This document shows, one piece after another, positions 26,701 to 35,969 of a stretch of DNA of 64,000 nt. How positions within the stretch are numbered: position 1 is the stretch's first letter; the number at the start of each line of letters is the position of its first letter. The DNA is from an uncultured Bacteroidales bacterium. GTDB taxonomy: Bacteria > Bacteroidota > Bacteroidia > Bacteroidales > P3. Position numbers and translations under genes: made by a program. A model generated the notes under the pieces. It did no database searches, was not told the DNA's origin, and saw only the letters and a program-made list of their open reading frames with translations. The stretch is taken from the NCBI GenBank assembly GCA_900316235.1, contig ONCC01000004.1, forward strand, positions 62,001 through 126,000. Reading direction: 5' to 3'.

Positions 26701-28261
26701 CTTTCACCGTGCCGGTGATTTCGTTGTATGACACCAGTCCGTGTTTCGACAGCGTGTGTATCATCAGCATCGTCTGGCTGATGTCCAAACCGATGTAGTT
26801 GGAGAAATCCTGGAGTGAGAATTCCGAACTCTGGATACGGGAGTAGTCGTAGACGCGTTCCACGGGGCTTTGCTCGTCGATGCCCTTGATTTCGTGATAT
26901 TTTTTGAAGGTATAGTAGTTGCTCGATTCGAAGCTGGTGCTGCTCAGGGCACCGCCCGAGGCGAGGTTGGAGAAGAGCAGATCGTCGTTTTCCAGACGCC
27001 AGACGATGGACTCGCTGTAGATGTCGAGGTTGTGGTAGGTGTCGATATAGGGGCTGTAGAAGTTGCGCTTGGAGTCGTTGACGAGCACCACCTGTTTGTC
27101 GGCGGGCACATAGCGGACGAGGATGCCTGTATTGGTGATGGAGTCTTCCTCGCCTACATAGAGCGCTACGCTCGCATTCTCGGATTTCATGCGGTCGGGG
27201 GTGATGGTGAACTTCATCGACGATACCGTCAGTCTCGGTTTGCCGTTGTGGTTGAAAACCAACTTGGCAGGGTGCTTGCTCGAGGCGGTGATGAATTTCG
27301 AACCGTTCATCATGAAGCTGCCGCTGTAGTCCACTCCCGGCATGATGTCTTTGATGACGAAGTCGCGCTGGTGGGAGCGGAAGCGGGGGTAGCTGTATTT
27401 CTCGGGTTCTTTAGGGTTGTCGAGTTGCTCCTCGATGCGGCCACGGATGGGGGTGGTGAAGTAGGTGGCGTGGACGAACTCCACCGAGTCGGCCTTGAAT
27501 TTGGGAAATTTAGTCTCAGCTTTGTAGCGATTCAGGTCGGCATAGCAGACATCAGCCGCCAGGCCTGTGCGGGTCCATTCCACTCGGCCTCCTTCACCGC
27601 GCCATTCGTTCTCCTTATAGTTGTAGACGCCCGTGGTGCCCTTGATGACACCTTCATCCTTGGCCGAGGAATAATGCAGGTCGGCAGGGGTGTCGAACCA
27701 CACCAGCGGCACGCCTTCCTTCACGCCCAGACGGAAGGGGGTGCGTGGCGCGAACTTCCATTCGCAACTGCCTGAACGGTAGAGCACACGGTCGGAGAAG
27801 AGCCCTTCGCAGAAGCTGACATACTCTGTCACAGCCTTCGCTTTCGCGCCTCGCTTGGCAAAGGCCTCCAGCGAAGCCACGAATCCCTCGAGGTTGGGGG
27901 CGTTGCTGTAGGCATCGGCCACGCCGTCGCCACCCGAGGGGGTGGTGGCGATGGTGGTGAGCATCTGTGTCAACCCGCTCATCTCGGGATTGCCCTTCAT
28001 CTTGGCTTTCACCGTGTAGCTGTAGATGCCGACGAGGCGCTCCTGCAACCGACTGTCGAAATTGTTGTAGGCTGTCTTGAAGTCCTTGAGAATCTTGGTG
28101 TTCTCCTTCTGGCGGTCTTTGTCATTCGTCGAGTTGTTCATGTACTCAAGCAACTCGTCGGGCAGTCCCTCGGCGGTGAACTGTACGTTCTTGGGTTTCT
28201 GTGCCATCAGTGTGGTGGTCAGCACCAGCGACAGCAGCAGGGCGATATATTTGTACTTCAT
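23708..28261 (-). CDS. Very large exported beta-rich protein, unknown function
   Basis: 1517 residues. The start at 28261 gives a clean signal peptide (KYKYIALLLSLVL...LMAQ). The first 110 residues are helical and charged. The rest alternates strands and turns over its length, with phrases such as RLRGRVDLMPKGA, DYSGSFMMNGSKF and HFSGRIDVGKFMF that recall repeated envelope beta domains. No enzymatic motif, no C-terminal sorting domain and no outer-membrane barrel signature are apparent. It seems to be one of the long conserved periplasmic proteins of Bacteroidales. A TATTTTTG promoter element lies at 28302-28295. Confidence 0.75.
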   Translation of the reverse strand: MKYKYIALLLSLVLTTTLMAQKPKNVQFTAEGLPDELLEYMNNSTNDKDRQKENTKILKDFKTAYNNFDSRLQERLVGIYSYTVKAKMKGNPEMSGLTQMLTTIATTPSGGDGVADAYSNAPNLEGFVASLEAFAKRGAKAKAVTEYVSFCEGLFSDRVLYRSGSCEWKFAPRTPFRLGVKEGVPLVWFDTPADLHYSSAKDEGVIKGTTGVYNYKENEWRGEGGRVEWTRTGLAADVCYADLNRYKAETKFPKFKADSVEFVHATYFTTPIRGRIEEQLDNPKEPEKYSYPRFRSHQRDFVIKDIMPGVDYSGSFMMNGSKFITASSKHPAKLVFNHNGKPRLTVSSMKFTITPDRMKSENASVALYVGEEDSITNTGILVRYVPADKQVVLVNDSKRNFYSPYIDTYHNLDIYSESIVWRLENDDLLFSNLASGGALSSTSFESSNYYTFKKYHEIKGIDEQSPVERVYDYSRIQSSEFSLQDFSNYIGLDISQTMLMIHTLSKHGLVSYNEITGTVKVKDKLVDYQNAFSRRKGFDYDALALESQTSGTNARLSFDDSKLLIRGIEKFVVSDSQAVVVHPDSATGYQVTVGRDRALHFSGRIDVGKFMFTVKDCDFNYETFSFNMPKIVRMEFYVPDFVTPDKYEQLVRTPLSNLVGTLEVDKPDNHCGLVKNKEYPIFKSLENSSVFYDAKDIQDGQYVRDRFYYTLLPFTLNSIVDITADSLKFTGVLTSGGIFPDIEEPLRVQKDYYLGFNIQTPAGGYPAYGGKGTYTKKLKLDHSGLRGSGTLDYLTSTSRSKDYLFLLDSMVAVTDTFNVREEQGFPQIANGKTNLHWLPYQDSMAVASLENGRPFKMYRGDARLRGRVDLMPKGAAAAGTADVREASFTSQHFALAARQMDAEVSDFTLRSKRFNTVAFSARNVTSSVNYDTRHADLQAKQGPVQSELPLARYEAWADRFAWEMDRKELSLANSTRGTSEGLDAMDIHQRLGKRGDMPGVRFTSTDPARHQLSYNSLLSFYQYDAGELTSKGVFLINVADAAIAPASDTLHVNKGGEMRVLNKAQVVFNRDSAYHWLTDADLIVTAGDSYSGKGHYEFHNDQQKVQKLFFDEIAVQNGITVARGKIADEASFTLSSAFGFAGKVRLEGDHRWPFFEGGVRLIQPCIPEAQLGLLAYADYTDPDHVHITVPEQPTDWKGHRITASILMDKNTLRPHAAFLTNEKVADNELLSAHGILTYLGDRKQYIIGSEEKVNDPDGFVSPYLALSTTDCIVEGEGPVNFARKRTQATFYSYGSASVGISNDNEDQLTTVFGFTFPLATDIVNALADNFKNELRLTPIGITTNAEMRHALMYHLGSDQGGAVYAAYSATGEFEKIPTVMRSTLLFDNIRWQYAPTLGLYCEGKVGLVGVGDKPLGVTVTVRGQIYMEKGHQKMKFYVEAAKDHWYFFYYDSQTQDLTLYSSVGTWDDQIKSLSIDQRKVEKDGLGTFYYHVGNVQNYVPNWLQMFSRAAHPDDLDD

Positions 28262-28413
28262 AACGATATGTTTTTTACACAATAATTCAAAATGCAAAAA
28301 TACGGCAATTCCACCACACGGATACCGTCACCCCCGAAAAGTTATCACAAGCCGATTGTTTATTAACTGACGTTGTCTTTACCTGAAATGTTAACAAATC
28401 TTAAGTATAAAAA

Positions 28414-28484
28414 CCCTACCACAACCCTATCAACACCTACCGTGGTAGGAGTTGGTTAGGAGTTGGTAAGGAGATGGTAGGTGG
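28414..28484. repeat. Large intergenic palindrome, CTACC/GGTAG family, copy 3
   Basis: Centre CCTACC-GT-GGTAGG (28436-28449). The left arm carries CTACC words and the right arm GGTAG, GGTTAG, GGTAAG and GGTAGG, each followed by GAGTT or GAGAT, a period of 10-11 bases. Confidence 0.8.
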
Positions 28485-28522
28485 TTCATCGCTATCAGGT
28501 ACAGTGTATTATATACAAAAAC

Positions 28523-28549
28523 GGGCACCTGTCACGAAAATAGGTGCCC
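28523..28549 (-). terminator. Terminator of the truncated exported-protein gene
   Basis: Stem GGGCACCT/AGGTGCCC with an 11-base loop, followed on the minus strand by GTTTTTG. Confidence 0.75.
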
Positions 28550-28604
28550 ATAGGGATTATTGATATCGAAAAATTAACTTAACAAATGTTAAATTACGTG
28601 CTTG

Positions 28605-29516
28605 CTAGTTGAGGCGGACCATGGTGGATATGACCTGTCCGGCGGTCTGCTGGCCGTCGAGGAGGACGTGCATGTGGCCGCGGTTGGCGCCTTCGAGTTC
28701 GCCGTAGAAGCCGAGGCTACGGCCGTCGAGGAGGCGGCAGAAGCCGGTGATGGTCTGGCTGAAGGCGTCGGTATGAAATTCAAGAGTGCTCATGACCATC
28801 TGCGACTGCCAGGGTTGTAGTTCGGCGGTGTTCCAGACGAGGGGCACCTGCTCGGCGGCCTCGGCACTGAGGTCGCAGCGCCAGTAGTGGGTGGGGAGGA
28901 CTCCGGTCATCTGGTCCAGGCTGTAGCCCACGTTGTTATAGTACCAGTTGATGTCGTTGGGGTATTGGTCGGGGAGCATGCGGTAGGTCACGGTGCCCTG
29001 CGCGGGGTTGAAGGTGTACATGAAGAACCGGGTGTTGTATGCTTCACTGGTGCGCCTGGCGAGCCACTGCATGGTGGGGGTGTGGTAGACGCGGTCGCGG
29101 AGGGGGTGCTCCTGGTCGGGGTTCCAGCCCGTCCATTCGTGGGACTCGACCTCTTCGTCATCAATCCATGAGGCTGCCACCTGGGTGGCCTGGGCGGTGC
29201 CGCCGTTGACCTCGACGCGGAGGAACTGCAGCATGCCGGGGTTGCCCGAGTTGCCGTTGAGGGTGCGGCCAAGGAAAAGCTGCCCGTCGACGGTGACCAT
29301 GAAGGGGTTCTGATGCCCGTCATTGGAATAGATTTCTTCGAGGCTGTAGCCCTCGGGGACTGGCGCCACGGTGAGGGGGAGGACCTGTGCCGCGTCGGGC
29401 AGCACGACATAAAGTTCGCCGTCGGCGTCGCTGTTGTTGCTGTAGTTGATGCGTGCGCCAACGAAGCTGCCGTCGGAGGGCAGCACGTTCTTATTTTTTT
29501 GACTATTTGACTATTT
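28605..29516 (-). pseudogene. 5'-truncated hypothetical protein
   Basis: About 300 residues, open from an in-frame stop near 29517 to 28605. No ATG start, no ribosome-binding site and no signal peptide; the first possible start is a GTG at 29486. The protein has the look of a secreted beta-rich domain (Asn/Asp/Gly/Trp-rich: NYSNNSDADGELYVVLPD, ESHEWTGWNPD) and ends naturally. It follows directly on a duplicated prfA end, so its 5' part was probably lost in a rearrangement. The family is not recognised. Confidence 0.5.
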
Positions 29517-29518
29517 TT

Positions 29519-29581
29519 TCAACCCACCGACGCCTTGAAAGGCCAGCGTTGGTGGCTTACTTCTCAACCCACCGACGCCTT
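29519..29581 (-). repeat. Duplicated 3' end of prfA
   Basis: The last 18 bases of prfA (29564-29581, encoding LKASVG and the stop) recur exactly at 29519-29536, 45 bases downstream. The sequence between contains a partial inverted copy (GGTGG...CCACC). Confidence 0.8.
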
Positions 29582-30634
29582 CAGTTTTTCAGCATTTTCG
29601 GCGAGCTGGAGGGCTTCGATGCAATCCTCGATGTCGCCGTCCATGAAGGCGGGGAGATTGTGCATGCTCCAGCCAATGCGGTGGTCGGTAACACGGCTCT
29701 GCGGATAGTTATAGGTGCGCACCTTCTCGCTACGGTCGCCCGTGGCTACCATGGTCTTGCGCTTGGAGGAGAGCTCCTCCATATATTTGTTGTACTCGCG
29801 CTCGTAGAGGCGGGTACGCAGGATGCTGATGGCTTTCTCCTTGTTCTTGATCTGGGACTTCTGGTCCTGCATGGAGACCACGATGCCGGTGGGGATATGT
29901 GTCAGACGCACAGCGCTGTAGGTGGTGTTGACGCACTGGCCGCCGGGGCCGGAGGCGCAGAAGGTGTCGATGCGCACGTCGCTCATGTTCAGTTCCACGT
30001 CGAACTCCTCGGCCTCGGGGAGCACCACCACGCCGGCGGCGGAGGTGTGGATGCGGCCCTGGGTCTCGGTGGCGGGGACGCGCTGTACGCGGTGCACGCC
30101 GCTTTCGTACTTCAGCAGACCGTAGGCGCCGTCGCCGGTGACGGAGAAGGAGATGTCCTTGTAGCCGCCCGAGGTGCCTTCGTTGAAGTCATTGATCTCT
30201 ATCTTCCAGTGCTTCTTCTCGCAGAAGCGGGTGTACATGCGGAAGAGGTCGCCGGCGAAGATGCAGGCCTCGTCACCGCCCGTGCCGCCGCGAATCTCCA
30301 CCACAGCATTTTTCGAGTCGGTGGGATCAGCGGGGATGAGCAGCAGGCGGATGTTCTCCTCCATGGGCTCGCGACGCTCCTGAGCGGCGGTGAGCTCCTC
30401 CTTGGCCATCTCGCGCAGTTCGGGGTCTTTCTCGCTCTCGAGCAGTTCCTTGCACTCGGCGATGGTGTCGAGCAAGGCTTTATATTCGTGGTAGGCTTTC
30501 ACCACGGGTTGCAGGTCCTTGTAGTCCTTCGACAGTTTTACATAGCGTTTCATGTCCGCAGTGACCTGCGGGTCGTTCATCTGTTGCTCAATCTCTTGGT
30601 AACGAGCGTATATGGCTTCTAATTTATCTAACAT
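29564..30634 (-). CDS. prfA: Peptide chain release factor 1
   Basis: 356 residues. RF1 reads UAA and UAG and triggers peptide release. The peptide anticodon region VPATETQGRIHTS and the catalytic loop GPGGQCVNTT are present; the residue after GGQ is Cys, where His or Asn is common. The start MLDKLEAIYARY at 30634 fits the family; the longer frame upstream is not protein-like. A -7 element (TAATTTTG, 30650-30643) lies just before the start, giving a very short leader. Confidence 0.94.
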   Translation of the reverse strand: MLDKLEAIYARYQEIEQQMNDPQVTADMKRYVKLSKDYKDLQPVVKAYHEYKALLDTIAECKELLESEKDPELREMAKEELTAAQERREPMEENIRLLLIPADPTDSKNAVVEIRGGTGGDEACIFAGDLFRMYTRFCEKKHWKIEINDFNEGTSGGYKDISFSVTGDGAYGLLKYESGVHRVQRVPATETQGRIHTSAAGVVVLPEAEEFDVELNMSDVRIDTFCASGPGGQCVNTTYSAVRLTHIPTGIVVSMQDQKSQIKNKEKAISILRTRLYEREYNKYMEELSSKRKTMVATGDRSEKVRTYNYPQSRVTDHRIGWSMHNLPAFMDGDIEDCIEALQLAENAEKLKASVG

Positions 30635-30647
30635 AGCGGATGCAAAA

Positions 30648-32138
30648 TTACAATTTTTTTTTGAATTTGAGGAGGATTTGATTGACGGTGGGGGAGACGT
30701 TCCATAGGATGACGGCGGCGGCAGCGATGCTGCCAAGGACGGCTGTCTTGAGGATAGCACCGACAATGATATTCAGGTTCATGGCAGGCGTAAGCCACTG
30801 GCTCCAAGCCCAGTCGAGTCCCAGCAGGATGGTGATAATCACCACGGTCTTCAACTGCCCCATGGAGAAGATGTTGACTTTGAGCCGCCACCACAGATAG
30901 CTATGCAACAGTGTGAAATAGAGCAGATAGGAACAGAGAGTGGCGTAGGCGGCGCCGTTGATGCCCATGGTTTCGATAAAGAGGTTGTTGAAGATGATGG
31001 CCGTGAGGGTAAGCACAGCGATAAGTGGCAGTCCACGAGAGTAGTATCGTGAGAAATTCAGTATGTCGGAACCTACCGAGAGAGAGGAATTGATAATCTT
31101 GGCCATGCCCAAGATGAACACCACGCCCACGCCGCCGACATAGTCTTTACCGTTGGGGATAACGGCGAAGAGAGGGTCGACATTAATCCATATCACATAG
31201 AAAATCAGCATGCTGACGAGGAACTGATGCAGGCTCACCTGACGTGCGAGGCGGTTGACCTCACCCCAGTTGTTCTCTTTGACGGCGGTGGCGATGACCG
31301 GCCGCGAGATGGCACCCAGCGAGCGGTAGGGCACCTCAACCACGTTGGCGATGTAGGAAGCTATGGTATAGACTCCCGTCAAAGCAAGTCCCACTTTAGC
31401 TCCTAGGAAGAGCGAGTTGAAGAGCGGTATATTGCCCGCCAGCGCTACGGCGGTCATATATAGCGTATAGCGACCAATCTCTTTCAGGCGGTCGCGCGTG
31501 AGGAAATGGCGGTCGATGCGGAATGAGATATGCCCTAGGCTAAAGAGATAGAAAAGGTTGAGCAACATAGCAAGGCCGTAACTACCGCAGAACATCCAGA
31601 CAAAGGTGTCGATGGAGATGAGGTCGAAGCCGTAGAGCAGGTAGGCCACCAGATTGAAGAGGCGGATGCCCACCTCGCGCACCAATTTGGGTACCGTGAT
31701 GCGCATCAGCACCGACGCATTGGTCTCGAACACACCCATATAGAGTGCGAAGAAGGTCAGCATCGGCAGCAGGTAGAAGTAGTCGGCCAGCAGGGGGGCG
31801 TTCTTTGAATAGACCGCCAGCAGGGGCTCCCTGAAAATCAGGAACGCCAATGCAAACAGCGTGAATCCCGCCAGCGGCAAGAGCAGGCTTAATCCGAAGA
31901 TGCCATGATTATCATGGTCGTCTTTGAACCACGGGAAAAACTTGACAATTGACGAGCCGGTGCCCAGAGCGGCCAGCGACGAAAAGAGCATGGCGGCGTC
32001 AACCATCACGCGGGTTAAGCCAATCTCCTCTTGCGTCAGGTATTTGGTCAGTACGAAGAATGACACAAAGAACCCTATCGCCACGCCAAGATAGTTGGCG
32101 ATGGCTCCCTTGATGCTTTGTCGTGCGATAACTCCCAT
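30648..32138 (-). CDS. Polysaccharide/oligosaccharide flippase (Wzx/MATE-like)
   Basis: 496 residues with about 12-14 hydrophobic segments over the full length and few charged loops. The N-terminus (SIKGAIANYLGVAIGFFVSFFVLTKYLT) resembles lipopolysaccharide O-antigen flippases and other MOP-superfamily exporters. Predicted role: flipping lipid-linked sugars across the inner membrane. No glycosyltransferases are adjacent, so the substrate is unknown. It sits 13 bases from prfA and shares strand with the DUF4421 and patatin genes. Confidence 0.82.
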   Translation of the reverse strand: MGVIARQSIKGAIANYLGVAIGFFVSFFVLTKYLTQEEIGLTRVMVDAAMLFSSLAALGTGSSIVKFFPWFKDDHDNHGIFGLSLLLPLAGFTLFALAFLIFREPLLAVYSKNAPLLADYFYLLPMLTFFALYMGVFETNASVLMRITVPKLVREVGIRLFNLVAYLLYGFDLISIDTFVWMFCGSYGLAMLLNLFYLFSLGHISFRIDRHFLTRDRLKEIGRYTLYMTAVALAGNIPLFNSLFLGAKVGLALTGVYTIASYIANVVEVPYRSLGAISRPVIATAVKENNWGEVNRLARQVSLHQFLVSMLIFYVIWINVDPLFAVIPNGKDYVGGVGVVFILGMAKIINSSLSVGSDILNFSRYYSRGLPLIAVLTLTAIIFNNLFIETMGINGAAYATLCSYLLYFTLLHSYLWWRLKVNIFSMGQLKTVVIITILLGLDWAWSQWLTPAMNLNIIVGAILKTAVLGSIAAAAVILWNVSPTVNQILLKFKKKL

Positions 32139-32153
32139 GATGTTGTAACTAGT

Positions 32154-33302
32154 TTAAAAACAGGCTTGAAGTTTAAGACCGAGGTTCCACTCGTAGAGCA
32201 CGCCCATGGTTTCGATACCCGATTCCTGGAGAGTGCCGGTGCTGGAGATGGCATTGCGGGTGTTGAAGTGGAACACATTATAGTTGAATTGGGCACCCAG
32301 ATAGAACTTGCTCCATGAAAAACCCACCGTGGCGTTGGCCAGGATATTGGGTGTTGGCCAGCAGAGAGAGTTTTTCTCGTCAGTGTTTATCAGGCCGTCT
32401 AGGTCGTTGTAGGGTTTGACAGATAGGAAGTTGACCACCGTGAGCATGGGAATGAGGGTGCCGTTGATGAAGAAGGTGCACATGCCTTTACCGTTGGGAT
32501 GCGGATGGCGGCTCCAGGGAACCCATGTGTAGGAGTAGCCACATCCAAGCGAGACCTGTAGCATGCCGAACCCAGCTATAGCGTAGTCGGGATTCATGTC
32601 TATTGTGCTCTGTAAATAGCGTGCTGCCAGCATCCACGAGCCAGCCGACTTGAGCTGTACCATATTGCCTGCGATGCCGGGAGGGTAGGCAAAACGTCGC
32701 GTGTTGATGATGAAGTATCCGTCCATCGTCAGCCGCCGTACCCGATTGCCTGTTGTGCTCTCGTAGTGATTGTCGAAGAGGGGAGAAGAGGGGTCGCTGT
32801 AAAATCCCTCTATCAGTTTTTGTCTGAAACTCAGATAATTGATGTTCAGGCCGAATTTATTTCCCCGGAAGGAGAAGAGGAAGGAGGAACTTTTTTGGCT
32901 CGAGTCGGGCGAGATCTCAAAACTCCATCCGGCCCCCAGCCGGCCGAGGCCCAGAATTACACCTGCCCGTCTGGATGGGCTCTCTTCCAGTCTGTCGATA
33001 GAGGCAATAAGGATATCGGCATACGTCGCATTCCCATTCTCGTCCAAAACGGGATTAAAGGAGGCATCCAGCACCGGGAAGTCTTCTATTTCCAAAGTGG
33101 TGGTCATCTTCACACTCTGGCGGCTGAAGTTAGAAGTAAGACTCGGTGTGAAGCCCATGCTCTGCTGGTAGATATAGGTCGAGTCGACGTTGCGTGGTTT
33201 GATGAGCCATCCGTCGTAGAACTTCTTCCACAAACTCTGCCCCTCGACCTGCAATCCACTGACCAAGGTGGTGATTAAGAGTATGATATGGCGTATCTTC
33301 AT
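32154..33302 (-). CDS. DUF4421 family exported protein
   Basis: 382 residues with an N-terminal signal peptide (about 1-21, ending in VEGQ). The sequence is Tyr/Phe/Asn-rich with amphipathic strands (FRGNKFGLNINYLSF, YLGAQFNYNVF) and ends in a Phe (QACF), as expected for an outer-membrane beta-barrel. KPRNVDSTYIY near the N-terminus fits the DUF4421 family of Bacteroidota. Function unknown; lies 14 bases downstream of the patatin-barrel gene, suggesting a shared envelope role. Confidence 0.75.
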   Translation of the reverse strand: MKIRHIILLITTLVSGLQVEGQSLWKKFYDGWLIKPRNVDSTYIYQQSMGFTPSLTSNFSRQSVKMTTTLEIEDFPVLDASFNPVLDENGNATYADILIASIDRLEESPSRRAGVILGLGRLGAGWSFEISPDSSQKSSSFLFSFRGNKFGLNINYLSFRQKLIEGFYSDPSSPLFDNHYESTTGNRVRRLTMDGYFIINTRRFAYPPGIAGNMVQLKSAGSWMLAARYLQSTIDMNPDYAIAGFGMLQVSLGCGYSYTWVPWSRHPHPNGKGMCTFFINGTLIPMLTVVNFLSVKPYNDLDGLINTDEKNSLCWPTPNILANATVGFSWSKFYLGAQFNYNVFHFNTRNAISSTGTLQESGIETMGVLYEWNLGLKLQACF

Positions 33303-33316
33303 GGCTTCCTGTTTTG

Positions 33317-35596
33317 TTAAAAGACGAACCCGATATTAAGGTATCCGTGTGCTGAGCGGTCGTAGGAGTTGGTGCCGAGCATCAATGTGATGGGACCTAG
33401 GAACGAGCGATAGCCGAGGCTGGCGGCGAGACCCAGATAGTTGGTGGCAACATAGCCGTCGGTGGTGATACGATCCATCTCCCTGCGACTGCTGTGGGAA
33501 AGCATCGTGGCGTGCAGGCTGAGGTAAGTCTTTGTAAAGATACGGTAGCGTGCCTCGAGGGCATAGACAATGGCCGCGGGACCGAGCTCGATGGTGTTGG
33601 TCATCCCCACGAAGGGCAGCTGGTGCTCCAAATAGCGCCCGCGCATGGTACCTCCCGCAAGGTTGTTGTACCACAACTCGTCGCCGTCGTGCCCCCACAT
33701 CATACGGAAGTGCAGGCCGGGGATGAAAGTGAGACGGCTACCCGACGAGATGTATCCTTCAATGGAGAATCCTACGTCGGTGATGGGTTTGATATTGCCT
33801 TTGATGAGTTCCTTGCTTTCATTGCGTAGGCTGGCGTCGATGTCAAGCACATAGCCGTCGGTGGCAAAGGCATCGGCATCCTTGGTGTCGACATGGGTTT
33901 TGAAGAAGACTCCCGAGGTGGGGTGGAACTCTGTGGAGTTGCTGTAGTCCGACTTCCTAGAGTTGAAATCTTGCAAAAGACCCAGGGAAAGTTCGACTTG
34001 CGGGATGTGCACCGTCGTAAGGCCAAATCGCAGGCGGCGCTCCACCATGTCCATGGCCGACTGGTTGCGGTTGTAGCAGCGGAAGGTGGCCTTGTGGGCG
34101 CGGTAGTCAAAGCCTAGATCGCCTAGCCCTCTCACAAACCAGCCCACGTGGGCTTTGACCCAGAGGTTGTATTTCAGCCCCATGTCGATGATGGCGTTCC
34201 AACCTGAGAGTTTCATGGCATTCCATGAGCCGTGCAACAGCAGGGTGGCACTCTCCTCCGAGTCGTAGCGGAGACCCACACCGATACGGTAGGGGAGCTC
34301 GGGCGTAACATGGAAGTCCAAGTCGTAGTGCTCCTCTTCGCCAGTGGGTATGACTTTGAAATTCACCGATTGGTACATGCCGGAGCCTTGCAGTGTGTGA
34401 ACCACGTCCTCCACATCGCGGAGGGTGATTTTCTCTTTGTTGATGTCTCTCAGGATTTTAGAGATGAATCGGTTCTCGTCCTCCTCCATGCCGTGGAAGA
34501 AGACATCGTCGACAAACAGCGAGTCAGTATCTCTCAGGGCATAGGCACGTTTCTCATTGGCCACTTTCTGCCTCACGCTCTCCGTTTCGCCCAACTCGGC
34601 TTTAAGCTTCAGGAATTCCTCTTCGTGGGCTTTGGCGGCGTCGTATCCGCGACGGACTAAATCGGCGATGGCTTCGGCATTGAAGTCTATCATATCGATG
34701 CCTGACACATCGGGGTTGATATAGATTTGGCAGGCTTTGCGGTGCTCCTCAAGGCCGCGGTTGGTCATAATACTCAGGTACTGCTGCAGCTGGCGTCCGA
34801 TGGAACGCAGGTCGTCGGGGTTGGTGGCCAGGTCGGTAGCCACTTCCAAACCGATGATGATGTCTGCCCCCATCTCTTTGCAGATGTCCACCGGTAGGTT
34901 GTTGGTGATGCCGCCGTCGGCCAGCAGGTGCCCTTCCCACTCCACGGGGGTGAAGAAAATGGGGATGGACATGCTGGAGCGCAATGCGCGTCCGAATTCG
35001 CCGCCACGCAGCACCTTGGGCTTGCCGGTCATCAGGTCGGTGGCCACGCAGGCAAACGGGATAGGTAGAGAGTCGAAACTTATGGAGTCCTGGAAACCAA
35101 TGCTTAAGCAGTTGAACAGGTTCAGCAGGTTGTCGCCCTCGACGGCTCCCGTCGGCATCGCCGACATGCTCATCTCGTCGCGACGGGTGTATTTCCCATA
35201 GGGGATGTTCAGCAGCAATTCACCACCCTCTTTGCGCTTGCGCTGAGAGAGATAACGGCGCTCCATCTTACCTGTGATATACATGGGCCAGTCGATGTCG
35301 GAAATGAGTGCCTCCAGCTCCATCGGGCTGTACCCCAGGGCGTAGAGGCCGCCGAGGATGGATCCCATACTCGTGCCAGTCACGTAACTCACTGGAATTC
35401 CAATCTCTTCCATATACTTCAGCACGCCGATATGGGCTGCACCCTTCGCACCACCACCACTCAGCACCAGACCCACCTTGGGATGACCCGTTGGGGTGTC
35501 TGCACGCTGTGCCTGCACGCCGCCTGCCGTCGTAACAAGCATCGCACAAATAGTAGATATTATATATATGTATTTGATAAAAAGTGTTTTATACAT
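33317..35596 (-). CDS. Patatin-like phospholipase with POTRA and outer-membrane barrel
   Basis: 759 residues. Signal peptide (1-30); patatin domain with oxyanion loop SGGGAKGAAH (46-55), nucleophile in GTSMG (S76) and the dyad Asp in ADGGITNNLPV; a linker with a POTRA-like part (about 360-430); and a C-terminal BamA/TamA-like surface-antigen barrel ending in Phe. This is the PlpD-like (type Vd) layout, in which the lipase may be displayed or act in the periplasm. The start at 35596 gives the signal peptide. The DUF4421 gene follows. Confidence 0.88.
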   Translation of the reverse strand: MYKTLFIKYIYIISTICAMLVTTAGGVQAQRADTPTGHPKVGLVLSGGGAKGAAHIGVLKYMEEIGIPVSYVTGTSMGSILGGLYALGYSPMELEALISDIDWPMYITGKMERRYLSQRKRKEGGELLLNIPYGKYTRRDEMSMSAMPTGAVEGDNLLNLFNCLSIGFQDSISFDSLPIPFACVATDLMTGKPKVLRGGEFGRALRSSMSIPIFFTPVEWEGHLLADGGITNNLPVDICKEMGADIIIGLEVATDLATNPDDLRSIGRQLQQYLSIMTNRGLEEHRKACQIYINPDVSGIDMIDFNAEAIADLVRRGYDAAKAHEEEFLKLKAELGETESVRQKVANEKRAYALRDTDSLFVDDVFFHGMEEDENRFISKILRDINKEKITLRDVEDVVHTLQGSGMYQSVNFKVIPTGEEEHYDLDFHVTPELPYRIGVGLRYDSEESATLLLHGSWNAMKLSGWNAIIDMGLKYNLWVKAHVGWFVRGLGDLGFDYRAHKATFRCYNRNQSAMDMVERRLRFGLTTVHIPQVELSLGLLQDFNSRKSDYSNSTEFHPTSGVFFKTHVDTKDADAFATDGYVLDIDASLRNESKELIKGNIKPITDVGFSIEGYISSGSRLTFIPGLHFRMMWGHDGDELWYNNLAGGTMRGRYLEHQLPFVGMTNTIELGPAAIVYALEARYRIFTKTYLSLHATMLSHSSRREMDRITTDGYVATNYLGLAASLGYRSFLGPITLMLGTNSYDRSAHGYLNIGFVF

Positions 35597-35723
35597 ATTG
35601 TCCCACAGTGGTTTAATCTGCAAAGATACAACTTTTTTCCAACCCTTGCGCGAACTTTTTCATTCTAAAAAAAACGCTCTTTTTTCTGCAATTACAACTC
35701 CTTGATTCTTAATCCCATCAGCC

Positions 35724-35821
35724 TTCCCCCTCTTACTCCCCTCTTACTCTCCTCCTACTCTCCCCCTACTCCTCCCTTACAATAGTAGGAGATGACAAGG
35801 AGGAGGTGGGTCGGGGATAGG
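35724..35821. repeat. Large intergenic palindrome, CTACC/GGTAG family, copy 4
   Basis: The left arm has five CTTAC/CTACT words at 10-12 base spacing; the centre is CTTAC-AATA-GTAGG (35776-35789); the right arm has AGGAGG/GGTGGG words. The most degenerate copy. Confidence 0.65.
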
Positions 35822-35870
35822 CTGAAAGAATTATTTTTAAATAATCTGTCCGTGATTCAAAAAAAGTTTG

Positions 35871-35914
35871 TATCTTTGCCGCCACGTTGCACGTCGCCGA
35901 AAAGCCTTCGGCGA
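35871..35914 (+). promoter_or_regulatory. Promoter element and leader hairpin of the EF-G-like gene
   Basis: TATCTTTG at 35871-35878 is a good -7 element; I see no TTTG at the right distance upstream. The leader contains a stem TCGCCGAA/TTCGGCGA (35894-35914). Confidence 0.5.
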
Positions 35915-35969
35915 GGTGTAATTTTCTAACGGTCAAGAAAATAAAAATAAATAAAATAAACAATAAACA

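Larger units (their letters stand above)
28262..28604. other. Intergenic region with palindrome copy 3 and a terminator
   Basis: Holds the -7 element of the 1517-residue gene (CAAAAATA at 28295-28302 read in reverse), the repeat at 28414 and the terminator at 28523. I see no gene. Confidence 0.6.
35597..35969. other. Divergent intergenic region with palindrome copy 4 and a leader
   Basis: Between the patatin gene and the EF-G-like gene: the repeat at 35724, a promoter at 35871, a leader hairpin at 35894 and a very A-rich stretch (35938-35969) before the ATG, typical of strongly translated Bacteroidota genes. No further gene seen. Confidence 0.6.
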
